Source: JBPYCR01 sp051846915
Lineage (GTDB): Bacteria; Bacillota; Bacilli; Bacillales; Amphibacillaceae
Reading direction: 5' to 3'
Assembly: GCF_051846915.1 (NCBI RefSeq)
Contig: NZ_JBPYCR010000005.1
Span: 1 to 38,188, forward strand
Length of the DNA stretch: 38,188 bases
This document shows positions 23,777 to 32,867 of this stretch, one piece after another. Under the pieces are notes generated by a model. The model did not search any database. It had not been told where the DNA came from and saw only the letters and a program-made list of their open reading frames with translations. Within the stretch, counting starts at the first letter, position 1, and each line of letters begins with the position of its first letter. Made by a program: the position numbers and the translations under genes.

Positions 23777-24943
23777 ATGGCCCAAAAGTTAGCGAAAGAT
23801 TCAGTCCAAAAACCAAGTGAAAAAGTACTGGACCATATTATTCATGAAATGGTCGATGTGGTGGAAAACAGTAAAGATGAAATATTTAACATTAGTGAAG
23901 AAGCAAGAAGAGAGCATGAATTATTAAAAGAAGAACTACAAAAGACGAAACTGAAAGTGACCGATTATATCGAGAAAGGCGATAAGCTTGATCTTACTGT
24001 GAGACAATCAAGGCGCAGATTGTCGGAAGTGAGCAAGCATTTTAATAAGTATTCGGAAAGTGAAATACGTGAAGTGTATGAAAAAACACATTCCTTGCAG
24101 ACGGAGTTAGCAATGCTTCGACAGGAAGAAAAATCGTTACGATCGAAGCGGGATGAATTGGAAAGAAGATTGTTAAGACTATCAAATACAATGGAACGTG
24201 CGGAAGGGCTGGCAAGAAAGATATCTGTCATTCTAACATACTTACATGATGATTTCAGTCAAGTGAATGAACTGATCGAAGAAGCGAAAGAAAAGCAGGA
24301 ATTTGGTTTGAAAATTATTGAAGCACAAGAGGAAGAAAGAAGAAAAATATCACGTGAAATTCATGACGGACCTGCACAAATGCTTGCTAACTTGTTGCTT
24401 CGTTCGGAGCTGGTAGACTTAGCATTTCGCGAAGGAAGTGTTGAAAACGCATTAAGAGAAATTAAAAGTGTAAGGGAAACGATTCGTACATCTCTTTATG
24501 AAGTAAGAAGAATTATTTACGATTTGCGTCCAATGGCATTGGACGACTTGGGATTGGTTCCGACTTTGAAAAAGTATATTTCCACCATTGCTGACTACCA
24601 TAAAATGAACATTGAATTCATTCCATTGGGAGAGGATAAACGACTCCATCAAAAGTATGAAGTAGCCTTCTTCAGACTCGTACAAGAATCACTGCACAAT
24701 GCGGTTAAGCATGCCCAAGCTACCCGAATTACTGTGAAATTGGAGATGATTAGCAGTCAATTAACTGTTATTATAAAGGATAATGGAATAGGTTTTGATC
24801 CACAATCGATAAAAGAAAAATCCTTCGGGTTAATTGGCATGAGAGAACGAGTCGAAATGCTTGATGGAAAATTAACCATTGACTCAGTTAGTGGAAGCGG
24901 AACAACTATTTTTATTTCTGTGCCATCTGATTCGTTAAAATGA
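23777..24943 (+). CDS. degS: DegS, cytoplasmic sensor histidine kinase
   Basis: A 388-residue kinase without membrane segments. A long N-terminal coiled-coil sensor domain (about 1-180) is followed by the HisKA_3 motif EERRKISREIHDGPAQ with the phosphorylated His196. The HATPase domain has ESLHNAVKHAQAT (N box), DNGIGFDP (G1) and GLIGMRERVEMLDG (G2). DegS phosphorylates DegU, which controls exoenzymes, competence, motility and matrix. The ATG at 23777 follows GGTTGGTGAAAG. degU lies 171 bases downstream; the gap may hold an extra degU promoter. Confidence 0.96.
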   Translation: MAQKLAKDSVQKPSEKVLDHIIHEMVDVVENSKDEIFNISEEARREHELLKEELQKTKLKVTDYIEKGDKLDLTVRQSRRRLSEVSKHFNKYSESEIREVYEKTHSLQTELAMLRQEEKSLRSKRDELERRLLRLSNTMERAEGLARKISVILTYLHDDFSQVNELIEEAKEKQEFGLKIIEAQEEERRKISREIHDGPAQMLANLLLRSELVDLAFREGSVENALREIKSVRETIRTSLYEVRRIIYDLRPMALDDLGLVPTLKKYISTIADYHKMNIEFIPLGEDKRLHQKYEVAFFRLVQESLHNAVKHAQATRITVKLEMISSQLTVIIKDNGIGFDPQSIKEKSFGLIGMRERVEMLDGKLTIDSVSGSGTTIFISVPSDSLK

Positions 24944-25114
24944 TTAGGCAATTTGATATGATGCATAAAGGCTACGATCGATTCGAAAATTAAGAAAAAA
25001 GGACCCTTTAGTAAAAAATGAACCTTCCGATATACAATATATAACCTGAATCTAATAATAAATGAACTAATAACTAACAAATACAAAAGAGTAGTAGCAG
25101 GAGGAAGTCAAAAA

Positions 25115-25807
25115 ATGAATACAGATAAAATCATTTCGATTGTTTTAATTGATGATCACAAGTTATTTCGCGAGGGGGTCAAACGCGTCCTTGAATTCGA
25201 ACCGCGCTTCAATGTAGTCGCTGAAGGTAGTGATGGGGATGTTGCTGTAACACTTGTAAATGAGTACAAACCGGATGTTGTTCTTATGGATATTAATATG
25301 CCCAATACTAACGGTGTTGAAGCTACAAAAGAACTTGTTGAACAATTTTCTAATACAAAAGTAATTATTCTATCGATTCATGATGATGAAAATTATGTAA
25401 CACACGCGTTAAAAACTGGAGCACAAGGTTACCTCTTAAAGGAAATGGATACAGACTCTCTAATTGAGGCGATAAAAGTAGTATATGATGGCGGTTCCTA
25501 TCTTCACCCAAAAGTCACGCACAATTTGGTGGAAGAATATAGACGTCTTGTGCGGGAAAATGTTTCAGGTGGAACGGGTGCTGAATTGGAATATCGAAAA
25601 CCGCTTCATTTATTGACAAAAAGGGAATGTCAAGTGCTGCAATTACTGGCGGAAGGAAAAAGTAATCGAGCGGTTGCCGAATCATTATATATAAGTGAAA
25701 AGACGGTCAAGAACCACGTGAGCAATATTTTACAGAAAATGAATGTAAATGATCGTACACAAGCTGTTGTTACCGCTATTCGCAATGGATGGGTAGAAGT
25801 AGTATAA
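25115..25807 (+). CDS. degU: DegU, response regulator
   Basis: A 230-residue NarL/LuxR-type regulator. The receiver domain has the acidic pocket IDDHK (about 12-16), the phosphorylation site Asp59 in VLMDINMP and the conserved Lys in LLKEMD. The C-terminal helix-turn-helix (about 165-220) reads LTKRECQVLQLLAEGKSNRAV and SEKTVKNHVSNI. DegU~P activates exoenzymes and biofilm genes, while unphosphorylated DegU aids competence in B. subtilis. AGGAGG precedes the ATG. It is followed by degV as in B. subtilis. Confidence 0.97.
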   Translation: MNTDKIISIVLIDDHKLFREGVKRVLEFEPRFNVVAEGSDGDVAVTLVNEYKPDVVLMDINMPNTNGVEATKELVEQFSNTKVIILSIHDDENYVTHALKTGAQGYLLKEMDTDSLIEAIKVVYDGGSYLHPKVTHNLVEEYRRLVRENVSGGTGAELEYRKPLHLLTKRECQVLQLLAEGKSNRAVAESLYISEKTVKNHVSNILQKMNVNDRTQAVVTAIRNGWVEVV

Positions 25808-25847
25808 TGAAGTATATTTGATTTTGATAAAGCAGGGTGAGATAAGA

Positions 25848-26693
25848 ATGAAGGTAGCGGTAGTTACAGATAGTACGGCATATATTCCAGCTGAATTAAG
25901 AAAAAAACATGCCATTCACATGGTCCCATTAAGCGTTGTGTTCGGTGAAGAATCCTTTCAGGAAGAGCTAGATATTACAACTGAAGCGTTTTATGAAAAA
26001 GTAAAACAGTCGGATGTCTTGCCGACTACTTCCCAACCATCTGTTGGGGTATTTATGGAAACATTTGAGCAGTTAGCTAAGGCAGGTTATAACGCGGTTA
26101 TTTCCATTCATCTATCCAGTAAATTCAGTGGTACATACCATGCAGCTAAAAGTGCCGGTGAGATGGTTGACGACATAGATGTATATGCTTTTGACACTCA
26201 GCTCAGTGCGATGGCCCAAGGTTTTTTTGGGTTAAAAGCTGCCGAAATGGCAGAACAAGATTATCAGGCAGATAAAATAATTGCCAGTCTAGAAGACATG
26301 AAGCAACATACACGTGCATATTTTATGGTGGATGATTTGTCCCATTTACAGCGAGGAGGGCGCTTGACCGGTGCGCAGGCATTAATTGGTGGTTTGTTGA
26401 AGGTCAAGCCAATCCTTCATATTGTTGATGGTAAAATTGTACCTTTTGAAAAAATTCGAACTAGTAAAAAGGCAATTCATCGAATTATGGGTATGTTGGA
26501 AGAAGATGCGAAAAAGGGCACAGTAAAAAAGGTCGTTTTTATTCATGCGAATGATGAAAAGTCAGCGGTCGCCCTTCGCGACGGATTTTCCGAAAAATAC
26601 GCGTCGATAGAAACAGTGATTAGCCATTTTGGACCCGTTATCGGAACGCATTTAGGAGAAGGGGCACTTGGTGTTAGCTGGTACACCGAATAA
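25848..26693 (+). CDS. DegV-family fatty-acid-binding protein
   Basis: A 281-residue DegV protein. VVTDSTAYIP at the start, LPTTSQPSVG near 65 and SIHLSSKFSGTYHAAK near 85 are the family signatures, with RGGRLTG near 170. DegV/FakB proteins hold a fatty acid for the FakA kinase; no fakA gene is in the window. The frame opens ten codons earlier, but AGGGTGA is spaced for the ATG at 25848. This gene occupies the place of B. subtilis yviA between degU and comFA. A terminator follows. Confidence 0.93.
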   Translation: MKVAVVTDSTAYIPAELRKKHAIHMVPLSVVFGEESFQEELDITTEAFYEKVKQSDVLPTTSQPSVGVFMETFEQLAKAGYNAVISIHLSSKFSGTYHAAKSAGEMVDDIDVYAFDTQLSAMAQGFFGLKAAEMAEQDYQADKIIASLEDMKQHTRAYFMVDDLSHLQRGGRLTGAQALIGGLLKVKPILHIVDGKIVPFEKIRTSKKAIHRIMGMLEEDAKKGTVKKVVFIHANDEKSAVALRDGFSEKYASIETVISHFGPVIGTHLGEGALGVSWYTE

Positions 26694-26704
26694 CGTTACA
26701 TAAG

Positions 26705-26751
26705 AAAACAAAACTACCGGTTAGTACTTCAGCAGGCAGTTTTGTTTTTTT
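26705..26751 (+). terminator. Terminator after the DegV gene
   Basis: AAAACAAAACT (26705-26715) pairs with AGTTTTGTTTT (26738-26748), followed by TTT. It separates deg and com transcripts. Confidence 0.8.
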
Positions 26752-26802
26752 ATTTGAATGAAGTTTCACCATTTACATTAGAAGAAATGGGAGTGAATAA
26801 AA

Positions 26803-28227
26803 CTGCAAATTAAACGGCCAACTATCGAACTGGCTAAACAAGAACTCGATCTAGCCAGTCGATATGCGGGAAAGTTATTGATCCGAAACGAAATTAATCT
26901 GCAAGAAACAGCTTTTCAACAACTTCTACAACTCTCCTGGTTTACCCCTGTCCCATCTATCACCCATCGACTCCTTTACAATGAATGTCAACGGTGCGGC
27001 AATCGAAAAAGATCTCTGTTTGGCATAATTCCATGCCCCTCATGTAATGAAACCCACTTATATTGCAGAAAATGCATTAATATGGGACGGATTATGGCGT
27101 GCCAACCACTTTATTATTGGTCAGGAAGAGATGTAATCTGGATGAAATACACCCACCCATGCATGTGGGAAGGACAGTTGACAGATATCCAGCAATCTGC
27201 TGCAAACCGCATTGCACAAGCTATACGATCAAATGAAAAAGAATTACTCGTCTGGGCTGTTTGTGGTTCCGGAAAAACAGAAATGCTTTTCCCGGGATTA
27301 ACTGCGGCACTTCAGCTTGGCAAACGTATTTGTGTTGCTACACCAAGGGCAGATGTCGTCAGGGAATTGCTACCAAGATTACAAAAAGCCTTTCCATCTG
27401 TTCCCATACAAGCACTGTATGGAGGTAGCCGGGATAAAGATGGGACCACTCAGCTCATTATAACTACTACCCATCAGCTAATGCGGTTTAAACAAGCATT
27501 CGATGTTGTCATTATTGATGAAATAGATGCTTTTCCATACCACGCTGATCCTTCTCTTCCCTTAGCCACAACACGTGCACAAAAACAACTACATACAATT
27601 ATTTACTTAACAGCGACTCCAAGACCAGAACTTCATAGACGAATCAAATTGAACCAATTGCCTCACCTATTTGTCCCGGTACGATTTCATGGTAAACCTC
27701 TCCCGGTCCCGACCTGCAAGATGTGCTTTTCTTTAAAAAAAGATTTATATAAAGGCGCGTTGCCAAAGTCTTTTATCCACTGGTTAAAAGAGAGAGAGAA
27801 TCAACAACGCCAGTTGCTAGTTTTTGTCCCGACGATTGAACTAGCAAATCAGATGCTTGAAAGTCTGGCTACAGTACTTATTAAAGAAAATATAATCCGG
27901 AGTAAACAAGCGATCGCCGCTGTACATGCGGAAGATACCGATCGAGAGGAAAAAGTAGCTGCATTCAGGAAGAATCAACTAGTTGCGCTTCTAACAACGA
28001 CGATATTGGAAAGAGGTGTAACATTTCCATCAATCGATGTTGCGGTCATCCAAGCCGATCATGAAGTATTCGACGAGTCGGCACTCGTGCAAATTGCCGG
28101 ACGCGCCGGCAGAAGTGCTGATGATCCAAAAGGAGAAGTGATCTATTTTCATCAAGGAAAAACGACAGCAATAACTGGTTCAATTCGTTCCATTCGTTCA
28201 ATGAATAAACGGGGAGGGTTTGTATAG
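26803..28227 (+). CDS. comFA: ComFA, DEAD-box helicase for DNA uptake
   Basis: The late-competence ATPase that helps pull transforming DNA into the cell. An N-terminal four-cysteine zinc finger (CQRCGN, CPSC and the CRKC pair) is followed by Walker A VCGSGKTEM, DEAD-type box IIDEIDAFPY, LTATPRPE (motif III), TTILERGVTF and QIAGRAGRS (motif VI). Protein similarity to B. subtilis ComFA continues upstream of the first regular start codon (TTG 26878): ELAKQELDL...KLLIRNEI matches its N-terminus. GGGAG is spaced nine bases from CTG at 26803, and a stop lies just before it, so a rare CTG start (474 residues) is proposed. Without it the protein would be 449 residues. comFB is absent downstream; comFC follows directly. 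Confidence 0.9.
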   Translation: MQIKRPTIELAKQELDLASRYAGKLLIRNEINLQETAFQQLLQLSWFTPVPSITHRLLYNECQRCGNRKRSLFGIIPCPSCNETHLYCRKCINMGRIMACQPLYYWSGRDVIWMKYTHPCMWEGQLTDIQQSAANRIAQAIRSNEKELLVWAVCGSGKTEMLFPGLTAALQLGKRICVATPRADVVRELLPRLQKAFPSVPIQALYGGSRDKDGTTQLIITTTHQLMRFKQAFDVVIIDEIDAFPYHADPSLPLATTRAQKQLHTIIYLTATPRPELHRRIKLNQLPHLFVPVRFHGKPLPVPTCKMCFSLKKDLYKGALPKSFIHWLKERENQQRQLLVFVPTIELANQMLESLATVLIKENIIRSKQAIAAVHAEDTDREEKVAAFRKNQLVALLTTTILERGVTFPSIDVAVIQADHEVFDESALVQIAGRAGRSADDPKGEVIYFHQGKTTAITGSIRSIRSMNKRGGFV

Positions 28228-28228
28228 A

Positions 28229-28912
28229 ATGAGCTGTTTATGGTGTGATCAGGAGATTGTATCTGAAGTGAGTTGGAGCAATTTGTTTTTATGTGAAAAA
28301 CAAGAACGACTATGTGGCGAATGTTCCACATCTTTGAAGTTTCTTGAGGGTAGGCGATGCAAAGGTTGTAGCCGTGAATCAACTGTGGATGTTTGTCCTG
28401 ATTGCCTATGGTGGGAACGTCAAAGTGACAAAGGGGACCCATTAACATTCAATATTTCCATTTATGTCTACAATGAAAAAATGAAGGAAATAATCTCCGC
28501 TTGGAAGTACCGTGGTGACTACTGTCTTGCTGCTGCCTTTAAATCAATATTCAAGGAAACTTTTTCTGCTAATTTGCCTCGTTTTAATAAAAACGCGCTT
28601 ATTGTCCCAATTCCATTAACGGAAGAAAGATATTTATTAAGAGGCTTTAATCAAGCACATGTACTAGCTACCTATCTGCCGTTGCCAATACACGAAATAC
28701 TTCACCGGTCGGGTAGTGAAAAACAATCCAAGAAAACACGCCAGGAACGTTTATCCGTCAATAATCCATTTAAAATAGCAACAACTATTAACAAACCGGT
28801 TATTCTTGTCGATGATATATATACAACGGGAACGACACTAAGACATGCCGCGCGCTTGCTAAAACAGAATGGGTGTCCGGAAGTGGTCTCTTATACTTTG
28901 GTGCGAGGATAG
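28229..28912 (+). CDS. comFC: ComFC, competence phosphoribosyltransferase-like protein
   Basis: A 227-residue protein with an N-terminal double zinc ribbon (CLWC, CGEC, CKGC and CPDC) and a C-terminal phosphoribosyltransferase fold with VILVDDIYTTGTTLR. The segment YRGDYCLAAAF and the VPIPLTEERYLLRGFNQ loop are also typical of ComFC/GntX. It works with ComFA in DNA uptake. Its ATG lies one base after the comFA stop, with GGGAGGG upstream, so the two are translationally linked. The next gene starts 53 bases later. Confidence 0.93.
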   Translation: MSCLWCDQEIVSEVSWSNLFLCEKQERLCGECSTSLKFLEGRRCKGCSRESTVDVCPDCLWWERQSDKGDPLTFNISIYVYNEKMKEIISAWKYRGDYCLAAAFKSIFKETFSANLPRFNKNALIVPIPLTEERYLLRGFNQAHVLATYLPLPIHEILHRSGSEKQSKKTRQERLSVNNPFKIATTINKPVILVDDIYTTGTTLRHAARLLKQNGCPEVVSYTLVRG

Positions 28913-28965
28913 AGAAGCGTGCATGAACGTGTTATAATGATGATTAAAATACGGGAGGTAATATT

Positions 28966-29400
28966 ATGGCTGAGCTGGATAATTGCTCCTGCTGTGGAGC
29001 AGTGTTTGCCAAGTCCATTCGTGACATTTGCCATACATGTTATCAAAAAGAAGAAGAAGCGTTTAATATTGTCTATGGCTTCTTATCAAAACAAAAAAAT
29101 CGAGAAGCAACAATCCATGAGATTGTTGAAACTACCGGAGTGGAAAAAGATCTTATTATGAAATTTATTAAGGAGGGTAGACTGAGAAATTCACAGTTTC
29201 CTAATCTGGCCTACCCTTGTGAAAAATGCAGTGCACCAATAAGTGAAGGGCGATTATGTCAGGAATGTTCTGGATCTTTGCTGAACGAATTGTATTTGCA
29301 AGAAAAGCTGGAAGCACAAACAAAAGAAAGAAAACAGAGAAAAGAGGAAAAATCAACAATTTATTATGCAATAGATAAACATAAAACGAAAAAAGGTTGA
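28966..29400 (+). CDS. yvyF: YvyF, flagellar-region protein (TIGR03826)
   Basis: A 144-residue protein with an N-terminal CSCCGAVF and CHTCYQKEEE cysteine pairs, a winged-helix-like middle (IHEIVETTGVEKDLI and IKEGRL) and a second pair of cysteine motifs (CEKC, CQEC), followed by a basic tail. This is the YvyF family always found between comF and flgM. Its role is unclear; in B. subtilis it is linked to flgM activity. GGGAGG precedes the ATG. Confidence 0.88.
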   Translation: MAELDNCSCCGAVFAKSIRDICHTCYQKEEEAFNIVYGFLSKQKNREATIHEIVETTGVEKDLIMKFIKEGRLRNSQFPNLAYPCEKCSAPISEGRLCQECSGSLLNELYLQEKLEAQTKERKQRKEEKSTIYYAIDKHKTKKG

Positions 29401-29423
29401 AATTAATTTAAAACCGGCGATTG
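29397..29423 (+). promoter_or_regulatory. Weak sigma-D promoter candidate before flgM
   Basis: TGAA, 15 bases, then GGCGATTG partly matches the sigma-D pattern TAAA-N15-GCCGATAT. B. subtilis has a sigma-D promoter before flgM, but the match here is poor. Confidence 0.25.
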
Positions 29424-29501
29424 TCTGTCGATAGAAATAGTAATGGACAGAGTAAAATGTTTAAATAAAAATTAAATTTTTCCTTAAATAGGAGGGGTTT
29501 C

Positions 29502-29765
29502 ATGAAAATACAGGGATCAAATTTTTCGAACTTAAATGCATATAAGAATCATTTGCAAAAACCATTAGATAAACATAAAACAGCTAAAAACGACGAACTG
29601 AATATATCCAATGAAGCGAAACAACTCCAGGAGAATAATAAAACCGGTCAAAAACGAACTGCGTATGTGCAAGAAATAAAAAAGGCAGTTGATACCGGTG
29701 AGTATACCGTGAATCCGGAAAGATCTGCACAAAAGATGATTGACTTTTGGTCAAAGCGGATATAA
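29502..29765 (+). CDS. flgM: FlgM, anti-sigma-D factor
   Basis: An 87-residue FlgM: disordered, polar N-terminal half and a C-terminal half with DELNISNEAKQLQ, VQEIKKAVDTGEYTVNPERSAQKMIDF, the sigma-binding helices. It holds sigma-D until the hook-basal body is complete. AGGAGGGG lies before the ATG. It leads the run flgM-flgN-flgK-flgL. Confidence 0.95.
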   Translation: MKIQGSNFSNLNAYKNHLQKPLDKHKTAKNDELNISNEAKQLQENNKTGQKRTAYVQEIKKAVDTGEYTVNPERSAQKMIDFWSKRI

Positions 29766-29779
29766 AAGGAGGACAGTAC

Positions 29780-30277
29780 ATGTCCATGCAAAATATTATT
29801 CAATCAATTGCAAAGTTGGTTGATATTCATACGTATTTATTGGAAATATCCGAACAAAAAACAGAAGCTATAAAAAAGGGAACCATCGATGAGCTGCAGG
29901 CTTTATTAACGAAGGAACGGAAATATACACAGTTGCTTGAACAAATCGAAATCGACCGAATGGAGAAAGTGAATGCGTGGTTATCAAAACAAGGCAATCC
30001 GTCTGAGCAAGCGGAAATGACGGTTACGTCCATGCTGGAGATGTTAGAAAACGAACGTGAAAAGCTGGAGCTGGCAAACATCACAACAAAGTTAACCCAT
30101 ACTATTACCGAGCTGAAACAACAGGAACAGTTAAATAGAGATCTAATTGACCAATCTATGAAATTCATCCATATGTCATTGAATATGATCCAGCCAACCA
30201 TTGAAAATATGAATTATAATAAACACCAATCTTCTTCAGGCACATCCAAACGATCTTTATTTGATTCCAAAGCATAA
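29780..30277 (+). CDS. flgN: FlgN-type export chaperone (YvyG)
   Basis: A 165-residue helical protein with long heptad-like stretches (LLEISEQKTEAIKKG, LLTKERKYTQLLEQIE) and the FlgN domain pattern. It keeps the junction proteins FlgK and FlgL export-ready in the cytoplasm. AAAGGAGG precedes the ATG at 29780, 14 bases after flgM. flgK follows after 30 bases. Confidence 0.9.
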   Translation: MSMQNIIQSIAKLVDIHTYLLEISEQKTEAIKKGTIDELQALLTKERKYTQLLEQIEIDRMEKVNAWLSKQGNPSEQAEMTVTSMLEMLENEREKLELANITTKLTHTITELKQQEQLNRDLIDQSMKFIHMSLNMIQPTIENMNYNKHQSSSGTSKRSLFDSKA

Positions 30278-30307
30278 GCTTAGAATAAACAAAAAGGAGT
30301 ACAAGCT

Positions 30308-31876
30308 ATGAGTACATTTCACGGACTGGAAATGGCCAAACAGGCACTTTATGCCCAACGATCTGCCCTTTATACAACGGGGCACAACATATCGAATGTA
30401 AATACGGAAGGTTATTCCAGACAACGCATTAACTTTGAAACAGCATCTCCTTATCCCCCTGCAGCTTCCCGTACACAATCCCGCCTCCCGGGACAAATGG
30501 GCACAGGTGTAGATGTCGGTTCTGTACAGCGGATTCGTGATAAATTCTTGGATTTTCAATATCGTGCTGAAAGTGGCAATGTTGGCTATTGGAGTGAAAA
30601 GTCAAAGGCACTGAGTCGAATGGAGAACCTGCTGAACGAACCATCCGACAGTGGATTGGCAAAAACGATTGATGAATTTTGGCAGTCACTTCAGGACTTG
30701 GCTGTCAACCCGGATAATTCGGGTGCAAGATCAGTCGTAGTCAATCGAGGTTTAGCGGTGACGGAAACACTTAACTATTTATCTAAGTCGCTATCTTCTA
30801 TTCGTACGGATTTACATAATCAAATTAATATCTTAGTAAATAATGACCCGGATAATAACGATAAAAAGTCGACGATTAATTCTTTGCTTAAACAAATAGA
30901 TGATATAAATGGCCAAGTGCAAAAAGTAGAACCTCATGGCTATTTGCCTAATGACTTATACGACAAACGGGATCAATTGCTGGACGAGCTGTCTCAAATT
31001 GTAAATATTGAAGTAGATTATCATGAAAGCAGCAAAAGCTCACTCAAAGTTGCCGATGGGATTGTATCTATTAAACTTGTTGATTCATCTGGTCAACCGA
31101 TAAAGACCGGGAACGATAATGTTTATTTAATTGAAGTAGATAATGACAACACTCGTACGATAAATGAGCTAAAGGCAGAGTTTTCTAACGAAGAAAATGG
31201 ACAAAAAGAAGTAACAGCCGTCCATGTTGGAAACACAACACTGAATCTTCCTTTGGAATCAATTGGCGCTTTGCACGGATTAATTGAAGCGTATGGCTAC
31301 AAAGATGGTAATGAAGTAACCGGTGATTACCCGGCAATGCTTGCGGAGCTTGATCAAATTGCTAAAGAACTGGCAAATGCTTTTAATGAGCAACATCAAG
31401 CAGGGGTAGACCTAGATGGGCAAGCAGGAATTGAATTCTTTACATTTGATAATCCTGGAACAGGAGAAGCGTTGAAAATTACCGTTAATACAACATTACT
31501 GGATAATCCGGACAAAATAGCTACAGGTGCCGTAGATAAAGGATCACGAAATGGAGATAATGCATTGAAGTTAGCAAACATCTTTGACAAACCTTTAGAT
31601 GAACTGGATCAAGCTTCCGTTAGAGATTATTTCGCCTCTGTTATAGGCAATCTTGGTGTGCAAGCAAAGGAAGCGAACCGAATGGCTGGCAATACAGAAA
31701 TTTTGCTTGGACAAGTTGAAAGAGAGCGATTAAGCACGAGTGCCGTTTCCCTTGATGAGGAAATGTCGAATATGATTCAATTTCAGCATGCATACAATGC
31801 TGCTGCAAGAAGCATGACAACTGTTGATGAAATGCTTGATCGGGTCATAAATAATATGGGACTTGTCGGAAGGTAA
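30308..31876 (+). CDS. flgK: FlgK, hook-filament junction protein 1
   Basis: A 522-residue junction protein. The N-terminal flagellar-rod type motif is ALYTTGHNISNVNTEGYSRQR, and the C-terminal motif is VSLDEEMSNMIQFQHAYNAAARSMTTVDEM. Both ends form the D0/D1 coiled coil that joins the hook to the filament. The middle domain is variable. AAAGGAG precedes the ATG. The flgL start lies 10 bases after its stop. Confidence 0.96.
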   Translation: MSTFHGLEMAKQALYAQRSALYTTGHNISNVNTEGYSRQRINFETASPYPPAASRTQSRLPGQMGTGVDVGSVQRIRDKFLDFQYRAESGNVGYWSEKSKALSRMENLLNEPSDSGLAKTIDEFWQSLQDLAVNPDNSGARSVVVNRGLAVTETLNYLSKSLSSIRTDLHNQINILVNNDPDNNDKKSTINSLLKQIDDINGQVQKVEPHGYLPNDLYDKRDQLLDELSQIVNIEVDYHESSKSSLKVADGIVSIKLVDSSGQPIKTGNDNVYLIEVDNDNTRTINELKAEFSNEENGQKEVTAVHVGNTTLNLPLESIGALHGLIEAYGYKDGNEVTGDYPAMLAELDQIAKELANAFNEQHQAGVDLDGQAGIEFFTFDNPGTGEALKITVNTTLLDNPDKIATGAVDKGSRNGDNALKLANIFDKPLDELDQASVRDYFASVIGNLGVQAKEANRMAGNTEILLGQVERERLSTSAVSLDEEMSNMIQFQHAYNAAARSMTTVDEMLDRVINNMGLVGR

Positions 31877-31886
31877 GGGGATAATC

Positions 31887-32759
31887 ATGCGAATTACTCA
31901 AACGATGCTGTCGAATAATATGCTACGTAATTTAATGAGCAGCCAGACGAAAATGGATAAATATATGGAACAACTATATACCGGAAAGAAAATTAGCCGG
32001 CCATCTGAAGATCCGGTAATTGCGATGAAAGGCATGAATTATCGAACACAAGTAACCGAAGTTGAACAATACAAAAGAAACACGGGTGAAATTCATAATT
32101 GGATGGATAATTCAGACGCCGCACTCGATAAAGCTACAAAGACGATGCACCGTCTTAATGAACTTGCTGTACAAGCTAGCAATGCTCCTTACGGTAGCGA
32201 AGAAAGAAACAGTATAAAAGAAGAAGCCGAACAATTAAAAGAGCATCTAGCCGAAATTGCTAATACAAAAGTGAATGGGAAGTTTATTTTTAATGGCACG
32301 AATACGAATGAAAAACCGGTAAATTTAGAAAACGGTACATATCCTGAAAATTCAACATCAGTTATGATTGAAGTATCAAAGGATATAGAAATTCAAGCAA
32401 ATGTGAATCCCGATGATGTCTTTACTAAGGAACTTTTTGATAATGTCCAGAATTTCATCGATGATTTAGGAAATGACAACGTCGATAATATTTCCAGTCA
32501 TATCGAAACAATGGATAACAGTGCAACTGAAATCATTAAAGCACGTGCTGATCTTGGGGCACGGATGAACCGGTTAGAATTAGTTGAAAATCGCTTGGAC
32601 GAACAAGAAATTATTGCAAAAAGAACGATGTCCAATAATGAAGATATTGATTTTGAAGTGGCGATTACTAATTTAATGACGCAGGAAACGCTTCACCGTG
32701 CTGCGCTCGCAGCCGGATCACGAATCATCCAGCCTTCCTTGATCGACTTTCTTCGTTGA
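31887..32759 (+). CDS. flgL: FlgL, hook-filament junction protein 2
   Basis: A 290-residue flagellin-like protein. The N-terminus MRITQTMLSNNMLRNL and the KKISRPSEDPVIAMKG segment are typical, as is the flagellin-type C-terminus ending TLHRAALAAGSRIIQPSLIDFL. It is the second junction ring between hook and filament. The frame opens eight codons earlier, but AAGGGGA precedes the ATG at 31887. A hairpin follows before yviE. Confidence 0.95.
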   Translation: MRITQTMLSNNMLRNLMSSQTKMDKYMEQLYTGKKISRPSEDPVIAMKGMNYRTQVTEVEQYKRNTGEIHNWMDNSDAALDKATKTMHRLNELAVQASNAPYGSEERNSIKEEAEQLKEHLAEIANTKVNGKFIFNGTNTNEKPVNLENGTYPENSTSVMIEVSKDIEIQANVNPDDVFTKELFDNVQNFIDDLGNDNVDNISSHIETMDNSATEIIKARADLGARMNRLELVENRLDEQEIIAKRTMSNNEDIDFEVAITNLMTQETLHRAALAAGSRIIQPSLIDFLR

Positions 32760-32776
32760 ATGTAGCTAATAATTGC

Positions 32777-32821
32777 AGCCCTGCCTCCAGTTTAACGAGG
32801 TACAGGGCTTTCCTGTTTTAC
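32777..32821 (+). terminator. Hairpin between flgL and yviE
   Basis: AGCCCTG (32777-32783) with CAGGGCT (32803-32809), extended by CCTC/GAGG with a two-base bulge, followed by TTCCTGTTTTA. It may be a partial terminator inside the operon. Confidence 0.55.
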
Positions 32822-32867
32822 CTTCTATTCAAACCGTAATGATATGTCGAAAACTCTGGAGGTTTTC

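Noticed and set aside
26705..26802. ComK boxes before comFA
   Set aside because: A- and T-runs are present, but they belong to the terminator stem and do not form a paired AAAA-N5-TTTT arrangement.
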